Origin: Rhizorhabdus histidinilytica
GTDB lineage: Bacteria; Pseudomonadota; Alphaproteobacteria; Sphingomonadales; Sphingomonadaceae
Assembly (NCBI RefSeq): GCF_900167915.1
Contig: NZ_FUYM01000003.1
Coordinates: 1 to 64,000, forward strand
Length of the DNA stretch: 64,000 nt
Direction: 5' to 3'
This document shows, piece by piece, positions 28,863 through 38,231 of the stretch. How positions within the stretch are numbered: position 1 is the stretch's first letter; each line of letters opens with the position of its first letter. The notes under the pieces were generated by a model that worked only from the letters and a program-made list of their open reading frames with translations, did no database searches and was not told the DNA's origin. The position numbers and the translations under genes are program-made.

Positions 28863-31256
28863 TCACCCCCTCGGAAAGGGCAGCGATACGATCCGTGCCG
28901 GCCGCCGCTCGCCCAATACCGACACTTCGAGCGCTGCGCCCTCGGCGCGCCCGGCGGCGTCGAGGAAGGCCATCGCCATCGCATAGCCCACCGTATGGCC
29001 GTAATAGCCCGAGCTGGTCGCGCCGACATAGGCGTCGCCCACCCACACCGGCTCCTCGCCCGCCGGATCGGCATCGGCCGTGTCGACGCGCAACGCGACG
29101 AGCCGATATTCGGGCTCGCTCTCGAGCGAGGCGAGCGCCGCCGCGCAGCCGACATAATCGTCGCGCGTCCGGTCGAGCAGATCGCCATAGCCGCATTCGG
29201 CGACGGTGTGGTCTTGCGACATCTCGCGCAGCGTGGTGCCCGGCGCATGCTCCATGACGAGCGTGCTGAACGCTCGGATGCCGATGTCGCGGACGCCCAT
29301 CCCCGCGCCCGCCGCCATGATCTGGCAGTAGAGCGGATAGAGGTGGACGGTGGACGTGTAGAGCTCGAAGCCCAGCTGGCCGATCCGGTCGGAAGCGAGG
29401 ACGTGGCAGGGCGCATAGCCGATCGCCGCCTCCGCCAGCTCGCCCGGCGCGACGGTGCTGCCGATGCGATGACGGGCGCTCAGCGCGTCGATCAGCGCGG
29501 CGGCGCGCGGGCCGGCGACGAACAGCCCGCCCAGCTCGTCGGTGACGTTGCGCAGCACGATGTCGAGGCCCCGCGCATGCTCCTCGAACCAGCGCATGTA
29601 GATCGCCTGCATGAAGGTCGGCGCGGTCAGCAGATAGCGATCCCCGGCGAGCCGGCTGACGTTGAGGTCGCCGATGATCCGGCCGACCTTCGACAGCAGC
29701 AGCGCCGGCAGGGTGCGGCCGACCGCCGGCAGCGGCGACGCGATCACCCTGCGCAGGAAAGCCTCGGCCGCCGGCCCCTCCACCTGGAACTTCGACACCG
29801 CCGACATGTCGACCACACCGACCGCGGACCGGGCGGCGCGGCATTCCTCGCCGATGATCGCGAAGGCGTTCGAGCGGCGGAAGGTCGGCGTCTCCTCGAA
29901 CGGCGCGCCCGGCGGGGCGAAATAGGCCGGCGCCTCGAAGCCAAAGCTGCTCATGAACACCGCGCCCTTCGCCTCGTGCGCCGCATAGAGCGGCGAAGTC
30001 TTCAGCGGGCGGCCGACCGGCCAGCTCTCGTTGGGATAGGGGATGTCGAAGCGGCGGCCGTAGAATTCCCGCGCGCGGGCGATCGTCACCGGCTCGGGCA
30101 GCTTGGGGTCGAAGCGGGCGATGTCCATGCCGTGGACGTCGATCGACGGCTGCCCGTCGATCATCCATTCGGCCAGCGACCGGCCGATGCCGCCGCCCTG
30201 GACGAAGCCCGCCATGATGCCGCAGGCGACCCAGTAATTGGGCAGGCCGGCGATCGGGCCGACCAGCGGATTGCCGTCGGGCGAGAAGGTGAAGGGGCCG
30301 TTGACGATCCGCTTGATCCCGGCATTGGCGATCGCGGGATAGCGCTCGAACCCGCGCGTCAGATCCTCGCCGAGCCGGTCGAGGTCGGGGATGAGCAGCT
30401 CGTTCTCGGCATAGTCCCACGGCGTCCCCGCCACCGCCCACGGCACCGCGTCGCGTTCGTAGACGCCCAGCAGCATGCCGTCATGCTCCTGCCGCAGGTA
30501 GAGCCCGCCGTCGAGATCGGCGACCGAGGGCATCTCCGGCTTGCCCTTCAGTTCCGGCAGGTCGTCGGTGATCAGGTAATGATGCTCCATCGGCACCAGC
30601 GGCAGCTCGACCCCGGCCATGCGGCCGACCTCGCGCGCCCAGAGGCCGGCGGCGTTGACGACATGCTCGGCGACGATCGTGCCCTTGTCGGTCCGCACCT
30701 CCCATTCGCCGCTCGGCCGACGGGCCAGCCCCTCGACCATCGTGTGGCGGTGGATGGTCGCGCCCGCCGCCCGCGCCGCGCCCGCATAGGCATAGGTCGC
30801 GCCCGAGGGGTCGAGATAGCCTTCGAGCGGATCGTAGATCGCGCCGATCACGTCCTTCATCTCCATGATCGGGACGAGCTTCGCGATCTCCGCCGGGCCG
30901 AGCAGTTCGGACTCGATCCCCAGCACATGGTGGCGGGCATGTTCGGCGCGCAGGAATTCCCAGCGCTGCTCGGTCGCCGCGACCAGCAGGCCGCCGACAT
31001 AATGGGCGCCGACGTCCTGCCCCGAAAGCTCCTGGATCTCGCGATAGATGCCGCAGGTATAGGCCTGCAGCCGGGCGACGTTGGCGTTGCCGTTGATGGT
31101 GTGGAAGCCGCCCGCCGCGTGCCAGGTCGATCCCGCCGTCAGCTCCTTGCGCTCGAGCAGCACCACGTCGGTCCATCCCTGCTTGGTGAGATGGTAGAGG
31201 ATGCTGCAGCCGATCACGCCGCCGCCTATGATCACTACCCGCGCCTGCTGCTGCAT
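28863..31256 (-). CDS. Dimethylglycine/sarcosine-dehydrogenase-like flavoprotein with GcvT domain
   Basis: The 797-residue protein combines an N-terminal FAD-binding oxidoreductase and a C-terminal GcvT/tetrahydrofolate domain. The dinucleotide motif IIGGGVIGCS is at about 9-18, and STWHAAG (about 43-49) holds the His that binds FAD covalently in dimethylglycine dehydrogenase. The GcvT part runs from about 420 to the end. Such enzymes oxidise N-methyl groups and pass the carbon to tetrahydrofolate. I prefer ATG 31256; a TTG 15 bases upstream is possible. It sits between folD and a CocE-type gene in the operon, so it is a second N-demethylating enzyme beside SoxBDAG. Confidence 0.85.
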   Translation of the reverse strand: MQQQARVVIIGGGVIGCSILYHLTKQGWTDVVLLERKELTAGSTWHAAGGFHTINGNANVARLQAYTCGIYREIQELSGQDVGAHYVGGLLVAATEQRWEFLRAEHARHHVLGIESELLGPAEIAKLVPIMEMKDVIGAIYDPLEGYLDPSGATYAYAGAARAAGATIHRHTMVEGLARRPSGEWEVRTDKGTIVAEHVVNAAGLWAREVGRMAGVELPLVPMEHHYLITDDLPELKGKPEMPSVADLDGGLYLRQEHDGMLLGVYERDAVPWAVAGTPWDYAENELLIPDLDRLGEDLTRGFERYPAIANAGIKRIVNGPFTFSPDGNPLVGPIAGLPNYWVACGIMAGFVQGGGIGRSLAEWMIDGQPSIDVHGMDIARFDPKLPEPVTIARAREFYGRRFDIPYPNESWPVGRPLKTSPLYAAHEAKGAVFMSSFGFEAPAYFAPPGAPFEETPTFRRSNAFAIIGEECRAARSAVGVVDMSAVSKFQVEGPAAEAFLRRVIASPLPAVGRTLPALLLSKVGRIIGDLNVSRLAGDRYLLTAPTFMQAIYMRWFEEHARGLDIVLRNVTDELGGLFVAGPRAAALIDALSARHRIGSTVAPGELAEAAIGYAPCHVLASDRIGQLGFELYTSTVHLYPLYCQIMAAGAGMGVRDIGIRAFSTLVMEHAPGTTLREMSQDHTVAECGYGDLLDRTRDDYVGCAAALASLESEPEYRLVALRVDTADADPAGEEPVWVGDAYVGATSSGYYGHTVGYAMAMAFLDAAGRAEGAALEVSVLGERRPARIVSLPFPRG

Positions 31257-31359
31257 CGCTCGAACGTCCAACCTCCGACAGGAATCGATGTCACCCTGCC
31301 CCGCGGCAGGTCCCTTCCCGGTCAGGCATAATCCGATGACATCGGGGGACCAGAGGCGG

Positions 31360-32247
31360 TCAGGCGCCTTTTTTAGGCGAAGCGCCCGCCTCCTGCTGCT
31401 TGCGCGCGGCGACCAGCGTGTTGCGCAGCAGGCAGGCGACCGTCATCGGACCGACCCCGCCCGGAACCGGCGTGATCGCCGCCGCATGGCCCAGCTCGTC
31501 GAAGGCGGCGTCACCGACCAGCCGGCTGTCCCTGCCCGGTTCGCCGACGCGGTTGATCCCGACGTCGATCACCACCGCGCCGGGCCTTACCCAGTCGCCG
31601 CGCACCAGCCCCGGGCTGCCGGCGGCAACCACGACGATGTCGGCGGTGCGGACGATGTCGGGCAGGTTGCGGGTCAGGATGTGCGTCACTGTCACCGTGC
31701 ATTCGCGTTCGAGCAGCAGCATCGCCACCGGCTTGCCGACGATGTTCGACTTGCCGATGACGACCGCCTTGAGCCCTCGGAAATCGTCGATCACCGTCTC
31801 CAGCAGCAGCATGCAGCCGAGCGGTGTGCACGGCACCAGCCCGTCGGTGCCGATCGACAGCCGGCCGACATTGACCGGATGGAAGCCGTCGACATCCTTG
31901 AGCGGGTCGATCGCGTCGAGCACCCGATCCGCGCGGATGTGGCGCGGCAACGGCAACTGGACGAGGATGCCATGAACCTCGCCGTCGCGGTTGAGCCGCC
32001 CGATCAGGCCGAGCAGCTCCTCCTCGCTCGTCTCCGCGGGCAGCCTGTGCTCGAACGACCGTATGCCCGCCTGGCGGGTCTGCGCGATCTTGCGACCGAC
32101 ATAGACCAGGCTCGCCGGGTCCTCGCCGACCAGCACCACGGCCAGTCCGGGCGTGGCCGCGCCCGCCGCCGTCAGCGCCGCGACGCCGGCCGCGACCTCG
32201 GTCCGGATCGTCGCCGCGATCGCCTTGCCGTCGATGATGGCCGCCAT
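31360..32247 (-). CDS. folD: Methylenetetrahydrofolate dehydrogenase/methenyltetrahydrofolate cyclohydrolase FolD
   Basis: This bifunctional cytosolic enzyme interconverts 5,10-methylene-, methenyl- and 10-formyl-tetrahydrofolate. The 295-residue protein shows the family signatures [14 protein letters not shown] (about 50-63), GILVQLPLP (about 95-103), [12 protein letters not shown] (about 117-128), the NADP-binding [15 protein letters not shown] (about 165-179) and [12 protein letters not shown] near the end. It begins 4 bases after purU, so the two are coupled. Here it oxidises the methylene-folate made by sarcosine oxidase. Housekeeping folD may exist elsewhere; this copy appears dedicated to the operon. 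Confidence 0.95.
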   Translation of the reverse strand: MAAIIDGKAIAATIRTEVAAGVAALTAAGAATPGLAVVLVGEDPASLVYVGRKIAQTRQAGIRSFEHRLPAETSEEELLGLIGRLNRDGEVHGILVQLPLPRHIRADRVLDAIDPLKDVDGFHPVNVGRLSIGTDGLVPCTPLGCMLLLETVIDDFRGLKAVVIGKSNIVGKPVAMLLLERECTVTVTHILTRNLPDIVRTADIVVVAAGSPGLVRGDWVRPGAVVIDVGINRVGEPGRDSRLVGDAAFDELGHAAAITPVPGGVGPMTVACLLRNTLVAARKQQEAGASPKKGA

Positions 32248-32251
32248 CGGA

Positions 32252-33103
32252 TCAGTCCGTGAAGACCACGGTCTTGGCGCCGTTGAGGAGCACCCGGTCG
32301 GCCAGGTGGTGGCGCACCGCCCGCGCCAGCACGCGCCGCTCGATGTCGCGGCCCTTGCGCACCAGTGCCTCCGGCGAGTCCGCATGGCTGATCTGCTCGA
32401 CGTCCTGCGCGATGATCGGCCCTTCGTCGAGGTCGGCGGTGACGTAATGGGCGGTCGCCCCGATCATCTTCACGCCGCGCGCATGCGCCTGGTGATAGGG
32501 CTTGGCGCCCTTGAAGCCGGGCAGGAAGCTGTGGTGGATGTTGATGCAGCGCCCGGCCAGGAAGGCGGCAAGGTCGTCCGACAAGATCTGCATGTAGCGC
32601 GCGAGCACGATCAGCTCGGCGCCGGTCTCGTTCACCACCGCCTTGATCCGCGCCTCCTGCTCGGCTTTGGTGTCGCGGGTGATCGGGAAATGGTGGAAGG
32701 GCGCGTCGCCGAGATCACCATAGGTCTCGCGCGGGTGGTTCGAGACGATCCCGACCACCTCCATGTTCAGCTCGCCGATGCGGTTGCGGTAGAGCAGGTC
32801 GACCAGGCAATGATCGAACTTCGACGCGAGCAGCAGCACCTTGCGCCGCTGGTCGCGCGGACGGATCGCCCAGTGCATGTCGTAATGGCGCGCGACCGGC
32901 GTGAAGGTGTCGCGCACCATGTCCGGCGCGACGCCCTCGGGCACGCTGAACACCACCCGCATGAAGAAGCGGCCGGTCTCCGCATCCTCGAACTGGGCGG
33001 CTTCGACGATGTTGGCGCGATAGCTGTACAGCTCCGCGGTGACGCGGGTGACGATCCCCGGCTGATCGGGGCAGGACAGAGTCAGGACATAGGCGGCGGT
33101 CAT
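32252..33103 (-). CDS. purU: Formyltetrahydrofolate deformylase PurU
   Basis: PurU hydrolyses 10-formyl-tetrahydrofolate to formate and tetrahydrofolate, recycling the cofactor. The 283-residue protein has an N-terminal ACT-type domain ([17 protein letters not shown], 6-22). The formyltransferase-like catalytic domain contains [29 protein letters not shown] (about 195-214) and the [16 protein letters not shown] loop. The open frame continues upstream to 33418, but this part overlaps soxG and is not protein-like; ATG 33103 is correct by homology. It lies 56 bases after soxG. PurU beside sarcosine oxidase is a classic arrangement for disposing of N-methyl carbon. Confidence 0.95.
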   Translation of the reverse strand: MTAAYVLTLSCPDQPGIVTRVTAELYSYRANIVEAAQFEDAETGRFFMRVVFSVPEGVAPDMVRDTFTPVARHYDMHWAIRPRDQRRKVLLLASKFDHCLVDLLYRNRIGELNMEVVGIVSNHPRETYGDLGDAPFHHFPITRDTKAEQEARIKAVVNETGAELIVLARYMQILSDDLAAFLAGRCINIHHSFLPGFKGAKPYHQAHARGVKMIGATAHYVTADLDEGPIIAQDVEQISHADSPEALVRKGRDIERRVLARAVRHHLADRVLLNGAKTVVFTD

Positions 33104-33159
33104 GGCAACCCTTCGATGATCGGGATGATGGAGGAAGAAGGCGGCGGCGGGCCGTGGCC

Positions 33160-33690
33160 TCAGCCGAACTCGACGACCGCGTCGCCGAACCAGCGGCAGA
33201 GATAGTCGCGGACACTGACGTCGAAGATCAGCCGGAACCCGTCGAGGCCCGGCGGGCGATCGACGATCGCGTTGACCTGCGCGAACAGCGTCATCGCCGA
33301 CATCGCCTCGGTGAACACGGCCGGGTGGAGGTCGATCGACGTCGCCTTGGCAAGCAGCTCGGCGGCGTCCGGGCCGGTCGCCTCGAAGATGCAGCGGCCG
33401 TCGCCGACGCTGACGCACAGCGCCGCCGCGGCGTCGGTCGCCGCCGCCTCAATCGTGGCGTTGGGCGCGGTGTCGCCGATGATCAGCCACTCGTCGGGGC
33501 CGATCCAGACCACCCGCACCGCGCCGTCGGCGATTCGGTTGGGGACGGTCGGCAGGGCCGTGCCGATCAGCGCGGCGATCCGCGCCAGGTCGTCCGCCGA
33601 CGGACGCCGCAGCCGCAATGTGGCGATCGGCCCGGGCGCGCATTCGCGCACCGCGACGGTCGCGGCCGCCGCCTGCCAGGTGTCAGCCAT
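33160..33690 (-). CDS. soxG: Heterotetrameric sarcosine oxidase gamma subunit
   Basis: The 176-residue protein has the GcvT-like fold pattern of SoxG, including [11 protein letters not shown] (about 68-78), a central [16 protein letters not shown] segment and [12 protein letters not shown] near the end. Its start overlaps the end of soxA by 8 bases. SoxG is a structural subunit of the SoxBDAG complex that oxidises sarcosine to glycine, yielding hydrogen peroxide and methylene-tetrahydrofolate. SoxG is the most variable subunit in this family, so the identification rests partly on gene order. Confidence 0.9.
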   Translation of the reverse strand: MADTWQAAAATVAVRECAPGPIATLRLRRPSADDLARIAALIGTALPTVPNRIADGAVRVVWIGPDEWLIIGDTAPNATIEAAATDAAAALCVSVGDGRCIFEATGPDAAELLAKATSIDLHPAVFTEAMSAMTLFAQVNAIVDRPPGLDGFRLIFDVSVRDYLCRWFGDAVVEFG

Positions 33691-36601
33691 TGAGCCGCGC
33701 TCCTTCGGGATCGTAGAGGGTGGGTTGGGCGATCGTGGCGGTCAGCCGGCGGCCGTCATGCTCCAGGGCGACGGTCTCGCCGATCCGGCCCGTCCCGCCA
33801 TGGACGAGCGCCAGCGCGACGCCCCGGCCGAACACCGGGCTGTAGGCGCTCGACGTGACGAAGCCGTCGCTCGCGCGATCCGCGCCCTTGCCACGCACCA
33901 GATGCGCGCCGATCGGCAGCGGCTCGGTGCCCTCCGCGCGCAGCCCCACGAACTGGAGCCGCGCCGGATCCCGATGGAGCGCGAGCATGAGCGATCGCTT
34001 GCCGACGAAGTCGCCCTTGCGCCGCAGGACATGATCCCAGCCGATGTTGAGCGGCGTCGTGGTCCCGTCGGTGTCGGCGCCGATATGGAGATAGCCCTTT
34101 TCCAGGCGCAGCAGGTTCCAGGCGTCGATGCCGATCGGGGTCAGCCCATAGCGGCCGCCGAGCCGCATCAGCACGTCCCAGAGTTCGGCGGTGCGGCCGG
34201 TCGGGACGTTGATCTCGTAGGAGGTCTCGCCGGTGTAGCTCACCCGCATGACCCGCGCCTCGATCCCCGCGACCATGCCCTCTTGGAAGCTCATATGCGG
34301 GAAGGCCTCCGGCCCCAGCGGGAAGCTCGCCCCCGCCTCGGCGAGCAGGTCGCGGGCGTGCGGGCCGGTGAGCGTCACCACCGACCAGCTCGTCGTCACC
34401 GGCGCGACCAGCACGTCATGGTCGACGAACTCGCACTGGAGCCATTCCTCCAGCCAGGCCGCGATCCGGTCCGCGCCCGCGCTCGACGCGCCGACCAGGA
34501 AATGATCCTCGCCCAGCCGCGCGCAGACGCCGTCGTCGATGACCACGCCCAGCTCGTTGAGCATCAGCCCGTAGCGGACCTTGCCGACCTTCAGCGTCGA
34601 CATCGTACTGGCATAGATGAAGTCGAGCAGTCTCGCCGCGTCGGGCCCGCGCACCTCGATCTTGCCGAGCGGCGAGCCGTCGAAGATGCCGACCCCGTCG
34701 CGCACCGCCCGCGCCTCGCGCTGCTCGGCCTCGAACCGGGTCTCGCCGGCGCGCGGATAGGCCGACGGGCGCAGCCAGCCATAATCCTCCATGATCGCCC
34801 CCAGCGCGACATGGCGGTCGTGCAGCGCCAGCCGCCGCAGCGGCCGCAGCAATTCGCCATGGGCGCGGCCGGCGAAAGCGCCGAGCGCTACTGGCACGAA
34901 CGGGAAGCGGAAGCGCGTCGTCCCGGTCTCGGCGATGCCCTGCCCGGTCAGGCCGGCCATGATCGCCAGCGCGTTGACGTTCGATGTCTTGCCCTGGTCC
35001 GACGCCATGCCGAGCGTGGTGTAGCGCTTGAGATGCTCGACCGAGCGGTAGCTCTCGCGCGCGGCGAGGCCGATATCGTCGGCGCTGACGTCGTTCTGCA
35101 TGTCGACGAAGGCCTTGCCCGGCGCGTCGATCCGCCAGCAGGCGGTGATCTCCGCCGCCGGATGCGCGTCGGTCGCGCGCGGCGCGGCGCCGTCGCCCGC
35201 CCCGGCGGCATGGCCGCTCGCCAGCGCCTCGTCGAGCGTCCGCAGCCCGGCGGCGGCGCCGACCGAGCGTTCGTTCTGCACCGACTGGGCGGGGCGGAAG
35301 GCGGTCAGTTGCTCGTCGAAGGCGAGCCGCCCGCCCGATTGGGAGAAGAGGCCGACGTTCGGATTGCTGCCGCCCGACATCGCCAGCAGGTCGCAGGCGA
35401 GACGCAGCGTGCCGCCGTCCGCCCGGCGGACCGCCACGTCGCGCAGCGCCTTGGCGCCCCGCGTCGCCACCACCGACGCGCCGCGCAGCAACCGGATACC
35501 GAGCGTCTCGACCGAGGCCGCGACCGCCGGATCGACATCGGCCCGCGTATCGACCACCGCCGCCACCGTGCCCCCCGCGGCATGGAAGGCGATGGCGGTG
35601 CGATAGGCTTCGTCATTGTTGGTGAAGATCACTGCCCGGTTGCCCGCGCGGACGCCGTAGCGCGCCAGATAATGGCGCACCGCGCTCGCCAGCATCACGC
35701 CGGGCCGATCGTTGCCGGGGAACACCAGCGGCCGCTCGATCGCGCCGGCGGCGAGAACCACCCTGCCCGCCCGCACCTGCCATTGCCGGTAGCGCGGCAG
35801 CTGCGCCGGGGCGGCGGGGTCGTCGCCCGACACCGCCTCGATCATCGCCAGCGCGTCATGGTCGAAATAGCCGGTGACGGCGGTGTTCGGCAGGATGCGG
35901 ACGTTCGGCATGGCCCCCAATGCCGCGATCGCCTCGTCGGCCCAGCGGTCGGCGGCCAGGCCGTCGATCTCGCCGCCGTCCCAGCGCAGCCGGCCGCCCA
36001 GCACATGATCCTGCTCGGCCAGGATCACCCGCTGGCCGGTCCCGGCTGCCGCCCGCGCCGCCGCGAGGCCGGCCGGGCCCGATCCGACCACCAGCACGTC
36101 GCAATGGGCGAAGCGGTTCTCGTAGCGGTCGGGATCGGCCGCCTTCGGCGCCTTGCCGAGCCCTGCCGCCCGCCGGATCACGCCCTCATAGACGTGCCAG
36201 TGTGGCCACATGAAAGTCTTGTAGTAGAAGCCCGCCGCCAGGAAGCGCGACAGCAGGTTGTTCACCCCGCCGACGTCGAAGCGGACGTTTGGCCAGCAAT
36301 TGACCGCCTTCGCTTCCAGCCCGTCGTGCAGCCTGATCTCGGTGGCGCGCAGGTTGGGCGCAGCGCGCGCGCCGGTGCCGAGCTGCATCAGCGCGTTGGA
36401 TTCCTCGGGTCCGAACCCCAATATCCCGCGCGGGCGGTGATATTTGAACGAGCGACCGACCAGCCGGACGCCGTTGGCGAGCAATGCGGAGGCGAGCGTG
36501 TCGCCGGCATAGCCGCGATAGTCGCGCCCCTCGAAGCGGAAGGACAGCGGCCGGCCGCGATCGATCAGCCCGCCGGCGGCGAGGCGGAAAGGCTGACTCA
36601 T
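33683..36601 (-). CDS. soxA: Heterotetrameric sarcosine oxidase alpha subunit
   Basis: The 972-residue protein has the full SoxA layout. An N-terminal ferredoxin-like domain carries FRFEGRDYRGYAGDTLASAL (22-41). An NAD-binding dinucleotide fold follows (VLVVGSGPAGLAAARAAA, about 169-186), and a C-terminal GcvT-like tetrahydrofolate domain (about residue 600 onward) includes GETSYEINVP. Length is normal. The subunit channels the methylene group to tetrahydrofolate. It overlaps soxD by 4 bases and soxG by 8, so the stoichiometric subunits are coupled. Confidence 0.95.
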   Translation of the reverse strand: MSQPFRLAAGGLIDRGRPLSFRFEGRDYRGYAGDTLASALLANGVRLVGRSFKYHRPRGILGFGPEESNALMQLGTGARAAPNLRATEIRLHDGLEAKAVNCWPNVRFDVGGVNNLLSRFLAAGFYYKTFMWPHWHVYEGVIRRAAGLGKAPKAADPDRYENRFAHCDVLVVGSGPAGLAAARAAAGTGQRVILAEQDHVLGGRLRWDGGEIDGLAADRWADEAIAALGAMPNVRILPNTAVTGYFDHDALAMIEAVSGDDPAAPAQLPRYRQWQVRAGRVVLAAGAIERPLVFPGNDRPGVMLASAVRHYLARYGVRAGNRAVIFTNNDEAYRTAIAFHAAGGTVAAVVDTRADVDPAVAASVETLGIRLLRGASVVATRGAKALRDVAVRRADGGTLRLACDLLAMSGGSNPNVGLFSQSGGRLAFDEQLTAFRPAQSVQNERSVGAAAGLRTLDEALASGHAAGAGDGAAPRATDAHPAAEITACWRIDAPGKAFVDMQNDVSADDIGLAARESYRSVEHLKRYTTLGMASDQGKTSNVNALAIMAGLTGQGIAETGTTRFRFPFVPVALGAFAGRAHGELLRPLRRLALHDRHVALGAIMEDYGWLRPSAYPRAGETRFEAEQREARAVRDGVGIFDGSPLGKIEVRGPDAARLLDFIYASTMSTLKVGKVRYGLMLNELGVVIDDGVCARLGEDHFLVGASSAGADRIAAWLEEWLQCEFVDHDVLVAPVTTSWSVVTLTGPHARDLLAEAGASFPLGPEAFPHMSFQEGMVAGIEARVMRVSYTGETSYEINVPTGRTAELWDVLMRLGGRYGLTPIGIDAWNLLRLEKGYLHIGADTDGTTTPLNIGWDHVLRRKGDFVGKRSLMLALHRDPARLQFVGLRAEGTEPLPIGAHLVRGKGADRASDGFVTSSAYSPVFGRGVALALVHGGTGRIGETVALEHDGRRLTATIAQPTLYDPEGARLNG

Positions 36602-36894
36602 CGCGCACTCCCCTCGTCGCCGATCGCGGGGGCGGCTTCGACCATATGGTAGACCGCGCGGATGCGGTGGGTCGCGGTGTCGCGCGCGACATTGAACCAG
36701 CGGCGGCAGCCGGCGGCGTGCAGCCAGCGTTCGAGATGGTCGCCGCGCGGGTTGATCTTCTCGCTCAGATAGCGGCCCCAGGTCGCGTCATCGACCTCTT
36801 CGGGCGGACCCGGGCGGATGACGTGGCTCTGGCCGCCGCAGCGGAATTCGATCTCGTCGCGGGGACCGCACCAGGGACAGGAGATTTGCAGCAT
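36598..36894 (-). CDS. soxD: Heterotetrameric sarcosine oxidase delta subunit
   Basis: The 98-residue protein contains the SoxD signature CPWCGPRDEIEF (6-17), in which Cys residues bind zinc. It also contains the segments YLSEKINPRGDHLERWLHA and CRRWFNVARDT. It begins 9 bases after soxB and overlaps soxA by 4 bases. The delta subunit has no catalytic site but is needed for assembly of the SoxBDAG complex. Confidence 0.95.
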   Translation of the reverse strand: MLQISCPWCGPRDEIEFRCGGQSHVIRPGPPEEVDDATWGRYLSEKINPRGDHLERWLHAAGCRRWFNVARDTATHRIRAVYHMVEAAPAIGDEGSAR

Positions 36895-36903
36895 GATCGA
36901 TCC

Positions 36904-38160
36904 TCAGTGCGCGATGCCGGAGCCGGCGGCTTCGTCGATGAGCGCGCCGGTGGTGAAGCGTTCGAGCGAGAAGGGCTCCGCCAGTTCGTGGGGGGTCAGC
37001 GTGGCGAGCTGGTGCGCCAGCATCGTGCCGCCGACCGGGATCGCCTTGAACCCGCCGGTGCCCCAGCCGCAGTCGAGGAACAGCCCCGGCACCGGCGACG
37101 CGCCGATGATCGGGCTGCTGTCGGGCACCACGTCGACGATGCCGGCCCATTGGCGCAGCAGACGGACACGGCCGAGCGAGGGATATTGGGCGGCGACGGC
37201 GCCCAGCACGTTGCGGATCACCGGCATGTTGCCGCGCTGCGCATAGGAGGGATAGAGGTCGAGCCCGCCGCCGATGACGAGGCCGCCCTTGTCCGACTGG
37301 CTCATATAGACGCCGGTCGCCGGCGACAGGATGACGGTGTCGAGCACCGGCTTGAGCGGCTCCGACACGAAGGCCTGCAGCGCATAGCTGGTGATCGGCA
37401 GGCGGAAGCCCGCCATCTCGGCGAGGCGGCTCGAATGGCCGGCGACCGCGACGCCGATCCGCGTCGCCGCGATCGGTCCCCGCGAGGTCTCGACCCCAAT
37501 CACTGCACCGTCGGCGCCGCGCCGGAAACCGGTCACCTCGCAATTCTGGATGATGTCGACGCCCAGCGCGTCGGCGGCGCGGGCGTAACCCCACACCACC
37601 GCGTCATGCCGCGCGGTGCCCGCCCGCTTCTGGAGCAGCCCGCCGAACACCGGGAAGCGTGCCTCGGGCGACATGTCGAGGATCGGCACGCGCCGGGCGA
37701 TCTCCCCGGGCGACAGGAAGTCCGCGTCCACCCCGTTGAGCCGCATCGCGCCCGCCTGGCGATGCGCCAGCTCGACATCGTGCGGGCTATGCGCCAGCGA
37801 GATCATGCCGCGCTGGCTGAACATCACATTATAGTTCAGCTCCTTCGACAGGCCTTCGTACAGCTTCAGCGAATGCTCGTACATCCGGGCGCTGGCGCGG
37901 TAATAATAGTTGGATCGGATCGCCGTGGTGTTGCGGCCGCTGTTGCCGCCACCGATCCAGCCCTTCTCCAGCACGGCGACGCGGCGGATGCCGTAGGTCT
38001 TTGCCAGATAATAGGCCGTCGCCAGCCCGTGGCCGCCGCCGCCGATGATGATGACCTCATAGTCCGGTTTCGGATCGGGCGACCGCCAGGCGGGCTTCCA
38101 GCCGCGCTGGCCGCCCAGCCCCTGCCTGAACACTGTCCACGCCGAATAGCGCATCTTCAT
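36904..38160 (-). CDS. soxB: Heterotetrameric sarcosine oxidase beta subunit
   Basis: This 418-residue catalytic flavoprotein carries the dinucleotide motif IIIGGGGHGLATAYYLA (37-53) and the SoxB signature WIGGGNSGRNTTAIRSNYYY (68-87). It oxidises the N-methyl group of sarcosine. It is the first gene of the operon. A palindrome typical of a TetR operator ends only 8 bases upstream of its ATG, so repression probably blocks transcription or early elongation here. Confidence 0.95.
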   Translation of the reverse strand: MKMRYSAWTVFRQGLGGQRGWKPAWRSPDPKPDYEVIIIGGGGHGLATAYYLAKTYGIRRVAVLEKGWIGGGNSGRNTTAIRSNYYYRASARMYEHSLKLYEGLSKELNYNVMFSQRGMISLAHSPHDVELAHRQAGAMRLNGVDADFLSPGEIARRVPILDMSPEARFPVFGGLLQKRAGTARHDAVVWGYARAADALGVDIIQNCEVTGFRRGADGAVIGVETSRGPIAATRIGVAVAGHSSRLAEMAGFRLPITSYALQAFVSEPLKPVLDTVILSPATGVYMSQSDKGGLVIGGGLDLYPSYAQRGNMPVIRNVLGAVAAQYPSLGRVRLLRQWAGIVDVVPDSSPIIGASPVPGLFLDCGWGTGGFKAIPVGGTMLAHQLATLTPHELAEPFSLERFTTGALIDEAAGSGIAH

Positions 38161-38167
38161 CTCTCAC

Positions 38168-38185
38168 AAATACAGTTGTGTATTT
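38168..38185. promoter_or_regulatory. Operator palindrome before soxB
   Basis: AAATACA and TGTATTT flank GTTG, a perfect 7-base inverted repeat located 8-25 bases upstream of the soxB start. The same arms and spacing recur in the tetR promoter at 38900. Two identical-arm copies at the two genes a local repressor should control is strong circumstantial evidence for the TetR binding site. Confidence 0.75.
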
Positions 38186-38231
38186 CTTGGGTAAGCACGT
38201 GACGCCTGAAAAATCTTCGGAGAACGGGTAT

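Noticed and set aside
28819-30441. A fusion of the CocE-type hydrolase with more than 500 extra N-terminal residues
   Set aside because: The upstream part of that frame lies inside the DMGDH-like gene in another reading frame. A good ribosome site and signal peptide place the real start at 28818.
33104-33418. N-terminal extension of PurU
   Set aside because: It overlaps soxG in a different frame and is not part of any PurU protein; the ACT-like domain begins at ATG 33103.
33272-36652. A 1126-codon open frame antisense to soxA
   Set aside because: The plus-strand product is low-complexity Arg/Ala/Gly sequence without motifs; soxA on the other strand is unmistakable.
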